From assembly GCA_017630395.1 (NCBI GenBank), contig JAGBVI010000064.1, positions 1 through 64,000 of the forward strand: a stretch of DNA of 64,000 nt. The letters run 5' to 3'. Position 1 is the stretch's first letter, and every line of letters starts with the position of its first letter. The notes below the pieces were generated by a model. That model saw only the letters and a program-made list of their open reading frames with translations, was not told the origin of the DNA and did not search any database. Origin of the DNA: Paludibacteraceae bacterium. GTDB taxonomy: Bacteria; Bacteroidota; Bacteroidia; Bacteroidales; Paludibacteraceae. Made by a program: the position numbers and the translations under genes. This document shows positions 52,871 through 59,536 of the stretch, in pieces.

Positions 52871-53509
52871 TTAGGGGTGAAAGGGACACTCAATATCGTC
52901 ACAATCATCGCAATCTAAATCTGTGTCAAGACACTCATCAAAGTCGTCGTCTTCGAATTCGTCATAATCGAAATCGTCGCAATCATCGTAACAACATTCA
53001 TTGTTGCATTCATCACAATAACCACAACAACACTCATTTACTTCCATATCATTCTCATAAATTTCTGACTGGAGTCTATATCCTTCAAGTTCCCAAATCT
53101 TGTTCTTAATTCTATCAAAGCAAATATGAATGCCCATTGCTTCATCGTAATTTTCAGGACTTACACAAGCAGAAGATTCAACAATCACAAAGCCATTAGG
53201 GAGCTTGCATGAAACAATAGTACACTTGCCGAATACTGTTTCTGTCTTAATTTCTGACTTTGCAAAGATTTCTTCGACATATTCAGGTGTAATTGAAGGA
53301 GCAGATTCTTCTTCAATCTTTTCAAAATATTCTTCACACTCTGCGGCATTCATTACACCCTTGTGCATGAATTCTTCTCCAAAAGCAAATGAAATTATAC
53401 CGTCTTCGTCTACATCGATTACCTTAACAATGTCATCTACATCAAGAAAACTTGCTACCTTCTTTGTTACTACGAACTTATCACCAATCTTAATTGCCTT
53501 AATTTCCAT
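52871..53509 (-). CDS. N4 gp49/Sf6 gp66-family protein with Cys/Asp-rich tail
   Basis: A 212-residue protein. Its middle (about residues 70-155: ITPEYVEEIFAKSEIKTETVF, in parts, GKCTIVSCKLPNGFVIVESSAC, in parts, and FDRIKNKIWELEGYRL) matches the phage gp49/gp66 family, a small conserved phage protein of unknown role. The N-terminus is a short SH3-like beta region (IGDKFVVTKKVASFL). The C-terminal 55 residues are dominated by Cys and Asp (ECCCGYCDECNNECC, then DDCDDFDYDEFEDDD) with possible metal binding. Weak ribosome site (AAAGAAAGTGAG) before the ATG. Confidence 0.7.
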   Translation of the reverse strand: MEIKAIKIGDKFVVTKKVASFLDVDDIVKVIDVDEDGIISFAFGEEFMHKGVMNAAECEEYFEKIEEESAPSITPEYVEEIFAKSEIKTETVFGKCTIVSCKLPNGFVIVESSACVSPENYDEAMGIHICFDRIKNKIWELEGYRLQSEIYENDMEVNECCCGYCDECNNECCYDDCDDFDYDEFEDDDFDECLDTDLDCDDCDDIECPFHP

Positions 53510-53536
53510 AGTTAGTTTCTCACTTTCTTTATATAT

Positions 53537-53740
53537 TTATTTTTTATTTTTATCTTTGACCTTTTCTTTCTTTTCTGCATCTCGTCTTTTTGCTTCGTTT
53601 AAGAAGCATTTCCAGTCGCAAGTATAACCACCAGCAATGATATATTTTGTATCATCATCTGGTTCGAACTCTTTGCCACAGACAGTACAGACAAGTTTAT
53701 TAGGAGGGTCTAAAGATTTTGATTTAATTTTATTCTTCAT
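53537..53740 (-). CDS. Small treble-clef zinc protein
   Basis: A 67-residue protein with VCTVCGKEFEPDDD then CDWKCFLNEAKRRD, a C-x2-C ... C-x3-C treble-clef finger, and a lysine-rich C-terminus (KKEKVKDKNKK). It starts two bases after the PcfJ-like gene stop, so the two are co-transcribed. Probably nucleic-acid-binding; function unknown. Confidence 0.7.
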   Translation of the reverse strand: MKNKIKSKSLDPPNKLVCTVCGKEFEPDDDTKYIIAGGYTCDWKCFLNEAKRRDAEKKEKVKDKNKK

Positions 53741-53742
53741 GA

Positions 53743-54876
53743 TTAACCAACACTTTCGGTATCCTTAGTTTTATTTGCATACCACTTATTCCATTTGTCA
53801 ACAACTTCTTGCTGCTCTGTGGTTAGAGGATTATTAAACTTCTGTAGAGCTTGAACAATCTTGCCATTTCTTACTTCTATGGTGACAAGACTCTTTTCAG
53901 GACATTCTTTTTTTCTTAAAAACATAATGTGGCACTGTCCATCTATCACTCTCTTAATATAAGAAGCCACACAATTATTCTGAGAAACTGCTTCATCCTT
54001 AATATCTTGAGTGCTCTTGGGATAGATAAAGCAATATTCGCCAAAAGTCTTTTCCATTTCGATATCAATTCTCTTACGGAAGTCTTCTTCAATAAACTGT
54101 TCTTTTAGACGGTTATAGTTCCTACATGCAATCTTATGAGTGGTAAGAAAATGTCTTGGATATTTATCAAACTTAGGACTAATTTTTTTCATCATCGAGG
54201 CGTAATCATAAATTTCTTTCATAAGAAAATTTATATCGTCAATTGCTTCGAAAGTCTTACAATAATCTAAGTAATTTAATAAACCCTTTGCTGTATATCC
54301 ATATTCTTTAAGCAAAATGTTGAAATAGGACATATATTCATAGCAATATGTTTCTGGTTTACGTCTTGATATATAAGTCGTAAATATACGATATAAATCA
54401 TTATCTGTTAAAGAAATATATTTCAAGTTATAACCAAGCAGATGAGCATCTGGGTTTTCTTTATACCATGTTAAGAAGTTATTAGACAGTTTAATTTCAT
54501 GTTCTCGACACAAACGAATCAAAGCTTTTGGTATATCATTAATGGTATAAGAAAAATTTGAAGTATCTACGATATCTTCTATTCCAGCAGAATATATTTG
54601 TTCATATTTGGAATAATAAGGAACTCTATTCAGAATAGTGCCGATATTATATATATTCCCTTCTCTTCTTTGTACATATTTTAAGAATTTACCGTATTGT
54701 TTATCAACGCAATACTCACATAACTGGTCAATGCTCAAATCACGAAGCTGAGAGTTTAACCCCTTAACATACTTACCACTTTTACCTATGCTCTTCTTAG
54801 TGGCAAAATCATATTTTACTGTTTTGCCATCTTCGAAATCAAAGACAAGAAACTGTTTTTCTTTGTAAATCTTCAT
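53743..54876 (-). CDS. PcfJ-like protein
   Basis: A 377-residue protein. Its C-terminal region contains the PcfJ signature: SQNNCVASYIKRVIDGQCHI, FLRKKECPEKSLVTIEV, and ALQKFNNPLTTEQQEVV. PcfJ-like proteins occur in conjugative plasmids and many Firmicutes phages; their activity is not known. The N-terminal 230 residues are helical and variable. It is the gene immediately downstream of the tRNA array on the minus strand and probably read from the same promoters. Confidence 0.8.
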   Translation of the reverse strand: MKIYKEKQFLVFDFEDGKTVKYDFATKKSIGKSGKYVKGLNSQLRDLSIDQLCEYCVDKQYGKFLKYVQRREGNIYNIGTILNRVPYYSKYEQIYSAGIEDIVDTSNFSYTINDIPKALIRLCREHEIKLSNNFLTWYKENPDAHLLGYNLKYISLTDNDLYRIFTTYISRRKPETYCYEYMSYFNILLKEYGYTAKGLLNYLDYCKTFEAIDDINFLMKEIYDYASMMKKISPKFDKYPRHFLTTHKIACRNYNRLKEQFIEEDFRKRIDIEMEKTFGEYCFIYPKSTQDIKDEAVSQNNCVASYIKRVIDGQCHIMFLRKKECPEKSLVTIEVRNGKIVQALQKFNNPLTTEQQEVVDKWNKWYANKTKDTESVG

Positions 54877-54919
54877 ATTTGTTGCACTTTCATATAATAT
54901 GTATTTAATTATTTTTTTA

Positions 54920-54991
54920 CTGGGGCAGTTGGATTTGAACCAACGAATGCAGCAGTCAAAGTGCTGTGTCTTACCACTTGACGATACCCCA
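54920..54991 (-). tRNA. tRNA-Gln (TTG), copy 1
   Basis: A 72-nt cloverleaf: 7-bp acceptor with one G-U pair, a short D arm, anticodon stem CAGCA/TGCTG with loop CTTTGAC (anticodon TTG) and a T arm with GGTTCAAATCC. Discriminator G. No CCA is encoded. Nearly identical to copy 2 at 56083. Confidence 0.92.
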
Positions 54992-54998
54992 ATATAGA

Positions 54999-55072
54999 TG
55001 GGACATTTAGGACTCGAACCTAAGACCGTTCGGTTATGAGCCGAATGCTCTGACCAACTGAGCTAATGTCCC
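54999..55072 (-). tRNA. tRNA-Met (CAT)
   Basis: A 74-nt cloverleaf: acceptor GGGACAT/ATGTCCC, D arm GCTCAGTTGGTCAGAGC, anticodon stem TTCGG/CCGAA with loop CTCATAA (anticodon CAT) and T arm with TTCGAGT. Discriminator A, no CCA encoded. Elongator-type or an Ile-modified CAT tRNA cannot be told from sequence alone. Confidence 0.9.
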
Positions 55073-55075
55073 ATT

Positions 55076-55175
55076 AAAACCGATTACCATCCATGCTTCG
55101 TTTCCTAAAACATACACAAACTTACCCTCAGCCTCGTTTAGTATAACCTTAGCTGGCTAAGTCGAAATCGGTTTT
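55076..55175 (-). other. Structured or decayed segment between tRNA-Met and tRNA-like gene
   Basis: AAAACCGATT (55076-55085) pairs perfectly with AATCGGTTTT (55166-55175), bounding about 80 nt. Within and beside it, two minus-strand frames look protein-like but lack good starts: one ends EQVNKNRFRLSQLRLY and the other reads NEAEGKFVYVLGNEAWMVIGF. I read this as decayed coding sequence, or a structured RNA with accidental frames; it is not a clean gene. Confidence 0.35.
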
Positions 55176-55263
55176 TATTGACTTGTTCTCGTACAATGTT
55201 CAAACGTTCTTTTTCTGCCAATTTTGAGGGTTTGTTAGAAAAGAATAAAAGCAACTTATCCCT

Positions 55264-55340
55264 TGGTGGAGAGCAGCAGATTCGAACTGCAATCTTATTG
55301 CCTATTACGGTCAATCGCCCTACCTTTAAGCGAACTCTCC
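55264..55340 (-). tRNA. Aberrant tRNA-like gene with encoded CCA
   Basis: Acceptor GGAGAGT/GCTCTCC (one G-U), discriminator A, encoded CCA, D stem GCTT/GGGC, and T-loop TTCGAAT within a four-pair stem are recognisable. The anticodon arm does not form a standard 5-bp stem with a 7-nt loop and T33: the best pairing is ATTG-CC/GG-CAAT with a bulged A and a six-base loop GTAATA. If GTA is the anticodon, position 33 would be C. It is the only tRNA in the array with encoded CCA. It may be a tRNA fragment, a mimic or a decayed gene. Confidence 0.5.
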
Positions 55341-55562
55341 AAATATGGTTTTGTTCATCATCGGATAACCATAAACCGACCCACCTCGACCTTGGAATGT
55401 GTAAGTGCATTCCTCAAATCTTTGGATGACTCCGCAGATTATCTTACAGTTGTCCTCGTTATTATTTAAAGTCGTATGACCTCACGACACATCAATTCGG
55501 GCAATTACGGTTGGTTCCCTACTATGCAATGTACAGTTTTTCAATGCTACTCTGTTTCGCAT
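55326..55562 (-). pseudogene. ORF interrupted by in-frame TGA, overlapping the tRNA-like gene
   Basis: From ATG at 55562 the frame gives a protein-like sequence for 26 codons (MRNRVALKNCTLHSREPTV onward), meets TGA at 55482-55484, and then stays open for 51 further codons (HTTLNNNEDNCKIIC, FEECTYTFQGRGGSV, YGYPMMNKTIFGEFA) to TAA at 55326-55328, inside the D arm of the tRNA-like gene. One substitution (TGA to TGG) would give a 78-residue protein. No strong ribosome site is visible. Probably a decayed gene. Confidence 0.4.
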
Positions 55563-55626
55563 TTCTCTGATAGATAAGTATATATCCGAAAATATATACC
55601 CCAATTAAGATGCACTATCAGAGAGA

Positions 55627-55708
55627 TGTCGGTAGCGAGATTTGAACTCGCACGGATTTCTCCAATGGTTTTTGAGACCATCATGTCTGCCTATTCCATC
55701 ATACCGAC
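55627..55708 (-). tRNA. tRNA-Leu (CAA)
   Basis: An 82-nt class II tRNA: acceptor GTCGGTA/TACCGAC, anticodon stem ATGGT/ACCAT with loop CTCAAAA (anticodon CAA), long variable arm and T arm with TTCAAAT. Discriminator A, no CCA encoded. Confidence 0.93.
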
Positions 55709-55716
55709 ATAATTGA

Positions 55717-55800
55717 TGCTGCTGACGGGAATCGAACCCGTATGGTATCACTACCGAAGGATTTTAAGTCCTTTGCGTCTGCCTGTTCCGCCACAGCAGC
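55717..55800 (-). tRNA. tRNA-Leu (TAA)
   Basis: An 84-nt class II tRNA: acceptor GCTGCTG/CAGCAGC, anticodon loop CTTAAAA (anticodon TAA) between AAGGA and TCCTT, long variable arm, T arm GGGTTCGATTCCC. Discriminator A, no CCA encoded. Confidence 0.94.
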
Positions 55801-55807
55801 ATATTAA

Positions 55808-55882
55808 TGCACCATCGGGGATTTGAACCCATCGGACACCATGATTAAAAGTCATGTGCTCTACCTACTGAGCTAATGGTGC
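55808..55882 (-). tRNA. tRNA-Lys (TTT)
   Basis: A 75-nt cloverleaf: acceptor GCACCAT/ATGGTGC, D arm GCTCAGTAGGTAGAGC, anticodon stem ATGA/TCAT with loop CTTTTAA (anticodon TTT), T arm GGGTTCAAATCCC. Discriminator A, no CCA encoded. Confidence 0.95.
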
Positions 55883-55987
55883 GGATTGTTGCAAGGCATT
55901 TCCTCCTTGCATAGAGGGCTTTTCATCTCTTATATATTTTAGGCGAATATATAGCCGTTTCAAATATATCAATACAGAAAGAGGTTG

Positions 55988-56005
55988 TTGCTCTTAAAAG
56001 AGCAA
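55988..56005 (-). other. Short hairpin directly after tRNA-Pro
   Basis: TTGCTCTT (55988-55995) pairs with AAGAGCAA (55998-56005), immediately 3' of tRNA-Pro in the transcript. It may mark a processing site. The rest of 55883-55987 holds no recognisable gene. Confidence 0.45.
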
Positions 56006-56079
56006 TCGGAATGACAGGATTTGAACCTGCGACCTTCGCATCCCAAATGCGACGCTCTATCAAACTGAGCCACATTCCG
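56006..56079 (-). tRNA. tRNA-Pro (TGG)
   Basis: A 74-nt cloverleaf: acceptor CGGAATG/CATTCCG, D arm GCTCAGTTTGATAGAGC, anticodon stem CGCA/TGCG with loop TTTGGGA (anticodon TGG), T arm AGGTTCAAATCCT. Discriminator A, no CCA encoded. Confidence 0.95.
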
Positions 56080-56082
56080 TTA

Positions 56083-56154
56083 CTGAGGTAGTTGGATTCG
56101 AACCAACGAATGCAGCAGTCAAAGTGCTGTGTCTTACCGCTTGACGATACCTCA
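56083..56154 (-). tRNA. tRNA-Gln (TTG), copy 2
   Basis: A 72-nt cloverleaf like copy 1 (54920) but with an acceptor of TGAGGTA/TACCTCA, so changes are compensated across the stem; body and anticodon loop CTTTGAC (TTG) are the same. Discriminator G. Three bases from tRNA-Pro. Confidence 0.93.
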
Positions 56155-56302
56155 TCGTCTTACTGCCTATCACAGTTTGTTCTTCGTAGTTGATTTTAAG
56201 ATAATTTACATCACATTTCACTTTAAAGAACAAGGTTGAATTTCACAAGTTGTATAACCTTATTTGTTATAAGTTTTTGTACTGCCCTTTCGGACTGTAT
56301 AT

Positions 56303-56331
56303 ATTATATCATACTCAGAACACTTTGTCAA
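56303..56331 (-). promoter_or_regulatory. Sigma-A promoter upstream of tRNA array
   Basis: On the minus strand: TTGACA (56326-56331), 17-bp spacer, TGATATAATATATAC with TATAAT at 56303-56308. Both boxes match consensus exactly. It would drive the tRNA array and downstream PcfJ-like gene. Nothing coding was found between 56155 and 56302. Confidence 0.9.
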
Positions 56332-56414
56332 TACCTTTTTGAAAGTTTTTTCAAATTTTTTTGATTTATTTCATTTATGTTTCACACTCTGCCGTGTTCC
56401 TTTTGACATTATAT

Positions 56415-56443
56415 ATTATATCACATCTTGAACCCGTTGTCAA
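56415..56443 (-). promoter_or_regulatory. Sigma-A promoter, second in series
   Basis: TTGACA (56438-56443), 17-bp spacer, TATAAT (56415-56420) within GTGATATAATATATAA; exact consensus boxes. It faces the tRNA array. Confidence 0.9.
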
Positions 56444-56478
56444 TAGGTTTTTTAAAATTTTTTAAATATTTTTTGAAA

Positions 56479-56511
56479 GGTGAGGATAAGTTATTTCACC
56501 CTTATCCCACT
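56479..56511 (-). terminator. Hairpin between promoters 2 and 3
   Basis: GTGGGATAAG pairs with CTTATCCTCAC (about 56482-56511, one bulge), followed in the transcription direction by CTTTC and A/T-rich sequence. It may terminate or attenuate transcripts from the promoter at 56591. Confidence 0.4.
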
Positions 56512-56590
56512 GGTCTATTATTATTTAATACCTAACCTCGTTATTTTGTACTCGGTGCCGTTATTCTCGGCTCTCCCTTTCAACGATAAT

Positions 56591-56619
56591 ATTATATCAC
56601 ACTTTACGATGTTTGTCAA
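56591..56619 (-). promoter_or_regulatory. Sigma-A promoter, third in series
   Basis: TTGACA (56614-56619), 17-bp spacer, TATAAT (56591-56596) within GTGTGATATAATATTA; exact consensus boxes. It begins a leader of about 100 nt upstream of the second promoter and reads away from the metallophosphoesterase gene end. Confidence 0.9.
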
Positions 56620-56647
56620 TAGGTTTTTAAATATTTTTTATATTTTT

Positions 56648-57214
56648 TTATTCGGATATAACATTAGCTGCAATTATTTCTTCAAGGGTTCTTGGCTTAA
56701 ACGTCATATACGGGGTCATACATCCAACATTATACATATGACATTCTTTGTCATAAAGAGCCTTCATTTCGTACTTAACACGCTCCATCATATTCCATTC
56801 AAAGCTTGTATGCACATGCCCGTACAAATGATACCATCCATAATAATGATTGTTAAAACAAGGAATAGGATAATGTGAGAGTACAATCCCACAATTATTT
56901 GAAAGTTGGATTTCTTTATAATCAACAATTTCAACAAACAAATCTCTCACATCTTTATTCTTTAAGAGTTTCTTGTCGTGATTGCCAATACAAAGATGTA
57001 AATTGCCATTTAACTGTTTAAAGATTTCAATGGTTTTAGTGGCGTTATACCAACTGAAGTCTCCTAAAATCCAAACATCATCATCAATACCAACGGTCTC
57101 ATTCCAATTATCAATTAAAGCTTTATCATGCTCTTCAATATCTTTGAAAGGTCTATTATCAAATGAAAGGCAGTTTTTATGACCAAAATGCAAGTCAGAA
57201 ATAAAGTAATTCAA
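56648..57214 (-). CDS. Calcineurin-like metallophosphoesterase
   Basis: A 188-residue protein with every expected motif of the family: ISDLHFGH (D-x-H), LGDFSWY (G-D-x-x), IGNHDKKL (G-N-H-D/E), VLSHYPIP (H) and YGHVHTSF (G-H-x-H). It binds two metals and probably hydrolyses phosphodiester or phosphomonoester bonds of nucleotides or nucleic acids. The start is TTG at 57214 with AAGGTGGTGATTAATA upstream. A common phage enzyme whose physiological substrate is not fixed by sequence. Confidence 0.93.
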   Translation of the reverse strand: MNYFISDLHFGHKNCLSFDNRPFKDIEEHDKALIDNWNETVGIDDDVWILGDFSWYNATKTIEIFKQLNGNLHLCIGNHDKKLLKNKDVRDLFVEIVDYKEIQLSNNCGIVLSHYPIPCFNNHYYGWYHLYGHVHTSFEWNMMERVKYEMKALYDKECHMYNVGCMTPYMTFKPRTLEEIIAANVISE

Positions 57215-57229
57215 TATTAATCACCACCT

Positions 57230-57310
57230 TTAATCATCATAAATTTCATCTTCCCAATCTTCGCTGTCTTCGTCAACATCTGTGTCAAAGCAATAATATT
57301 TTTTATTCAT
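57230..57310 (-). CDS. Acidic microprotein
   Basis: A 26-residue peptide (MNKKYYCFDTDVDEDSED, then WEDEIYDD) with AAGAGGTAATAAAT directly before the ATG. The site and clean reading frame suggest it is translated. The 18-nt leader motif (57322-57339) lies just upstream. Function unknown. Confidence 0.5.
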   Translation of the reverse strand: MNKKYYCFDTDVDEDSEDWEDEIYDD

Positions 57311-57321
57311 ATTTATTACCT

Positions 57322-57339
57322 CTTAAAATTTAAGTTTTA
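57322..57339 (-). promoter_or_regulatory. 18-nt leader motif, copy 2
   Basis: Reads TAAAACTTAAATTTTAAG on the minus strand, abutting the AAGAGG ribosome site of the acidic microprotein. Same motif as at 52766 and 59537. Confidence 0.5.
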
Positions 57340-57609
57340 AACGCTTAATGAAGAAGATGTCGTTTTACCACACTTAGAACAAGTGAGATAATGAACAACG
57401 CTGAAGGAATCAATAGAACTTCCAGTCATCTTCCAATCGTGGTCGCACTCTTCATCATGATGTTCACATTCTTCTTTTTTCTTTTCAAATTCGAACTTTT
57501 CTTTTTCAAATGCCAGTTTTTCTTTTTCAATTTTATTTTTTTCGCTAATTACTTCTTTAAAGTTGTTTGCAAACTTTTCAATTGCACTCGCTATTGCATA
57601 TGTACTCAT
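57337..57609 (-). CDS. Coiled-coil protein with Cys/His cluster
   Basis: A 90-residue protein with a charged coiled coil (about 20-48: NKIEKEKLAFEKEKFEFEKK) and a C-terminal CEHHDEECDHDW then LTCSKCGKTT segment, likely a zinc-binding site. TTATGAGGTAAAGAT precedes the ATG. No function known. Confidence 0.65.
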   Translation of the reverse strand: MSTYAIASAIEKFANNFKEVISEKNKIEKEKLAFEKEKFEFEKKKEECEHHDEECDHDWKMTGSSIDSFSVVHYLTCSKCGKTTSSSLSV

Positions 57610-57634
57610 ATCTTTACCTCATAATAATTAAGCT

Positions 57635-57910
57635 TTATGCCTTATGATAACCAAGCTGACGCATCTTCTTCAATATAAGTTTCATTTCATAATAAGTAAG
57701 ACCAACACATGTATTTCCAATATTCTTAACATCCATTAAGTCCTTAACATAAGACAGGACAATGTGTCTGCCGTTTGCCTTGTGAAGAATGTCAAGAACC
57801 TGTGTAAAATTATATTCAGCATTCTCTCTTTCGTATGTTACACCATACTTATCTTCCTTTGTTTTGATAAAACCAATTTTTTCAAACTTCTTATCAATAC
57901 TCTTAAACAT
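57635..57910 (-). CDS. Small hypothetical protein
   Basis: A 91-residue protein, beginning with MFKSIDKKFEKIGFIKTKED and mainly helical with a short beta hairpin. AAGGAGAAATAATC precedes the ATG. It resembles helix-turn-helix-sized proteins in length but no motif was recognised. Confidence 0.65.
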   Translation of the reverse strand: MFKSIDKKFEKIGFIKTKEDKYGVTYERENAEYNFTQVLDILHKANGRHIVLSYVKDLMDVKNIGNTCVGLTYYEMKLILKKMRQLGYHKA

Positions 57911-57922
57911 GATTATTTCTCC

Positions 57923-58201
57923 TTATCTAATTTCCACTACGCCAAACTTTAAATCGTTATTAACAAATACTCTGTAACCAGTATATGTAGCTTTTACGCC
58001 ATCTTTTAATCTTACATTTGAGTATGTATCTGTAACGGGTATGCCAAATTCCGTTTCAAATTCATTTGCAATTGCGTTTATAGTATCTTCGTTCATAAAA
58101 ATGTATGGCTCATGATTGCCAGTTCGTCTAATATATTCTTCAATTTCGTTATCTAATTTATCCAAGTTGATTGTTGTCATAATTGAAAACTTTCCGCTCA
58201 T
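57923..58201 (-). CDS. Small hypothetical protein
   Basis: A 92-residue protein with an N-terminal helix and a C-terminal beta part (GVKATYTGYRVFVNNDLKFG). AAGAGGCAGTT precedes the ATG at 58201. It is 16 bases downstream of the larger membrane-protein gene and in the same operon. Function unknown. Confidence 0.65.
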   Translation of the reverse strand: MSGKFSIMTTINLDKLDNEIEEYIRRTGNHEPYIFMNEDTINAIANEFETEFGIPVTDTYSNVRLKDGVKATYTGYRVFVNNDLKFGVVEIR

Positions 58202-58216
58202 AACTGCCTCTTATCA

Positions 58217-58960
58217 TTACCTTTTATCTTCAAGCCAATTATTATCAATATAATAAAATCCATATACGCAACCACCAGTAAGCAAAATCCATGCAATCCA
58301 AAACAAAACCAATTGCCAACCAGATTTCAAACCCTCAATAGTTTCATCTATACTTGAGTTGATATAGAAACTAGTTTCTTTAATTGTGTTATCACTAAGA
58401 ATTGCATAAAGAGTGCCATTACATTCTACTGGTGAGCCATAATACTTATAACGAATGTTGTTCGTTTCTTTTTGAGTAGTTATATGACTAGAAGATGGAA
58501 AATCAATTGTTCCATATTCAAACTCGACATCTAAGAAAGAAATTTTTTCAGAATGTTTATCCCAGCTATCTACTTTATCCCAAGTATAATACTCTTCTGT
58601 TTCTGTATATGTCTGCTTTTTACCATTTACGGTTTTTGTTTTTGTTACAGTCCTAGTATGTCGAGTGTACTTTTCTTTTACCTTTTGAATATACGAGTAT
58701 TCACCACTAATTTCAGGATATGTTACGGTATCAACCGCCTTCAAATCTCCATACACAAAGGCATTGCCAATATTTGTTTTCATTCCATACTCAAAGGCTT
58801 CTTTGTCATTTTCAATTTGTAGAGCTGTATTATATTTTTGATATTCAAGCATTAGTCTGTCATTTATGTTTCCATGAATAACAATTCCAATTAATAATAA
58901 AATCGAAATAATAATTATACTGACTAATACTTCTCTTTTTGTAATTTTAAAATCATCCAT
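58217..58960 (-). CDS. Membrane protein with extracytoplasmic domain, partner of LemA-like gene
   Basis: A 247-residue protein with one N-terminal membrane segment (LVSIIIISILLLIGIVIHG) and one C-terminal (WQLVLFWIAWILLTGGCVYGF), and a soluble loop of about 190 residues between them with YTRHTRTVTKTKTVNGKK, a YTETEEYYTWDK segment and repeated aromatic residues. This topology and its place next to a LemA-family gene suggest a membrane pair. Family not named; similar multi-segment proteins of the TMEM43 type exist but the match is weak. Confidence 0.65.
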   Translation of the reverse strand: MDDFKITKREVLVSIIIISILLLIGIVIHGNINDRLMLEYQKYNTALQIENDKEAFEYGMKTNIGNAFVYGDLKAVDTVTYPEISGEYSYIQKVKEKYTRHTRTVTKTKTVNGKKQTYTETEEYYTWDKVDSWDKHSEKISFLDVEFEYGTIDFPSSSHITTQKETNNIRYKYYGSPVECNGTLYAILSDNTIKETSFYINSSIDETIEGLKSGWQLVLFWIAWILLTGGCVYGFYYIDNNWLEDKR

Positions 58961-58968
58961 ATTTTTCT

Positions 58969-59517
58969 TTAGTTAAATAAATTAGTGGGTGCATCACTAG
59001 ATACATCAAATGTTAACTTCTGATACTCTGTTATTTCATACCCTAAGAAACTAAGAATTTGTCTGTTGGGAAACTTTCTTATATAAGAGTTATATTTAGT
59101 TACCCATTCATTATAATTGCTTCGTACTTGTGCAATCTTATTTTCAGTTGTAGACAACTCATTCATAAGTTCCTTATAATTTTCATTACTCTTTAAATCA
59201 GGATACTGTTCTGCAACAGCATTAATCATTGTTTGAATTTCTTGCACAGAAGAATCGGAACTTGTACCTCTTGCTTCGACAACAGCCATCAAAGTTTCGT
59301 ATTCGTGTTTATCGTATTCTTTCACACAATCAACAAGATTGGGGATTAAGTCTGCTCTACGCTTTTCTTGAATCTTAATTTCAGACTGTGCCGTAGTAAT
59401 CTGCTCTTCATAAGAAATCGCTTTGTTAGGAATACTATTTAAAGTAAACATAACAAACAATACTACTGCCCAAACAATTCCCACGATAATCAGTGTTAAT
59501 TTAATACTCTTATTCAT
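58969..59517 (-). CDS. LemA family protein
   Basis: A 182-residue LemA-like protein: an N-terminal membrane segment (LTLIIVGIVWAVVLFVMF), then RRADLIPNLVDCVKEY, YPDLKSNENYKELMNEL, STTENKIAQVRSNYNEWV and TKYNSYIRKFP. These are the R-x-D-L-I-P-N-L-V, YPDL-x-x-N-E-x and TEN-x-I-x-x-x-R-x-x-Y-N motifs of LemA, a helical-bundle domain on the outer face. LemA is a host surface protein; its presence in a phage operon is unusual. AAAGGAAACAAAAA precedes the ATG. Confidence 0.85.
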   Translation of the reverse strand: MNKSIKLTLIIVGIVWAVVLFVMFTLNSIPNKAISYEEQITTAQSEIKIQEKRRADLIPNLVDCVKEYDKHEYETLMAVVEARGTSSDSSVQEIQTMINAVAEQYPDLKSNENYKELMNELSTTENKIAQVRSNYNEWVTKYNSYIRKFPNRQILSFLGYEITEYQKLTFDVSSDAPTNLFN

Positions 59518-59536
59518 TTTTTGTTTCCTTTCATCA

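Noticed and set aside
55264-55340. Functional tRNA-Tyr (GTA)
   Set aside because: The anticodon position 33 would be C and the anticodon stem is not regular, so a normal tRNA-Tyr is not supported.
55138-55410. 90-residue minus-strand frame over the tRNA array
   Set aside because: It crosses the tRNA-like gene, has no ribosome site at its Met, and only its last third is protein-like.
55482-55484. Genome-wide recoding of TGA as a sense codon
   Set aside because: Long genes such as the tape measure and adhesin contain no in-frame TGA and TGA ends real genes, so the single case is best read as a broken gene.
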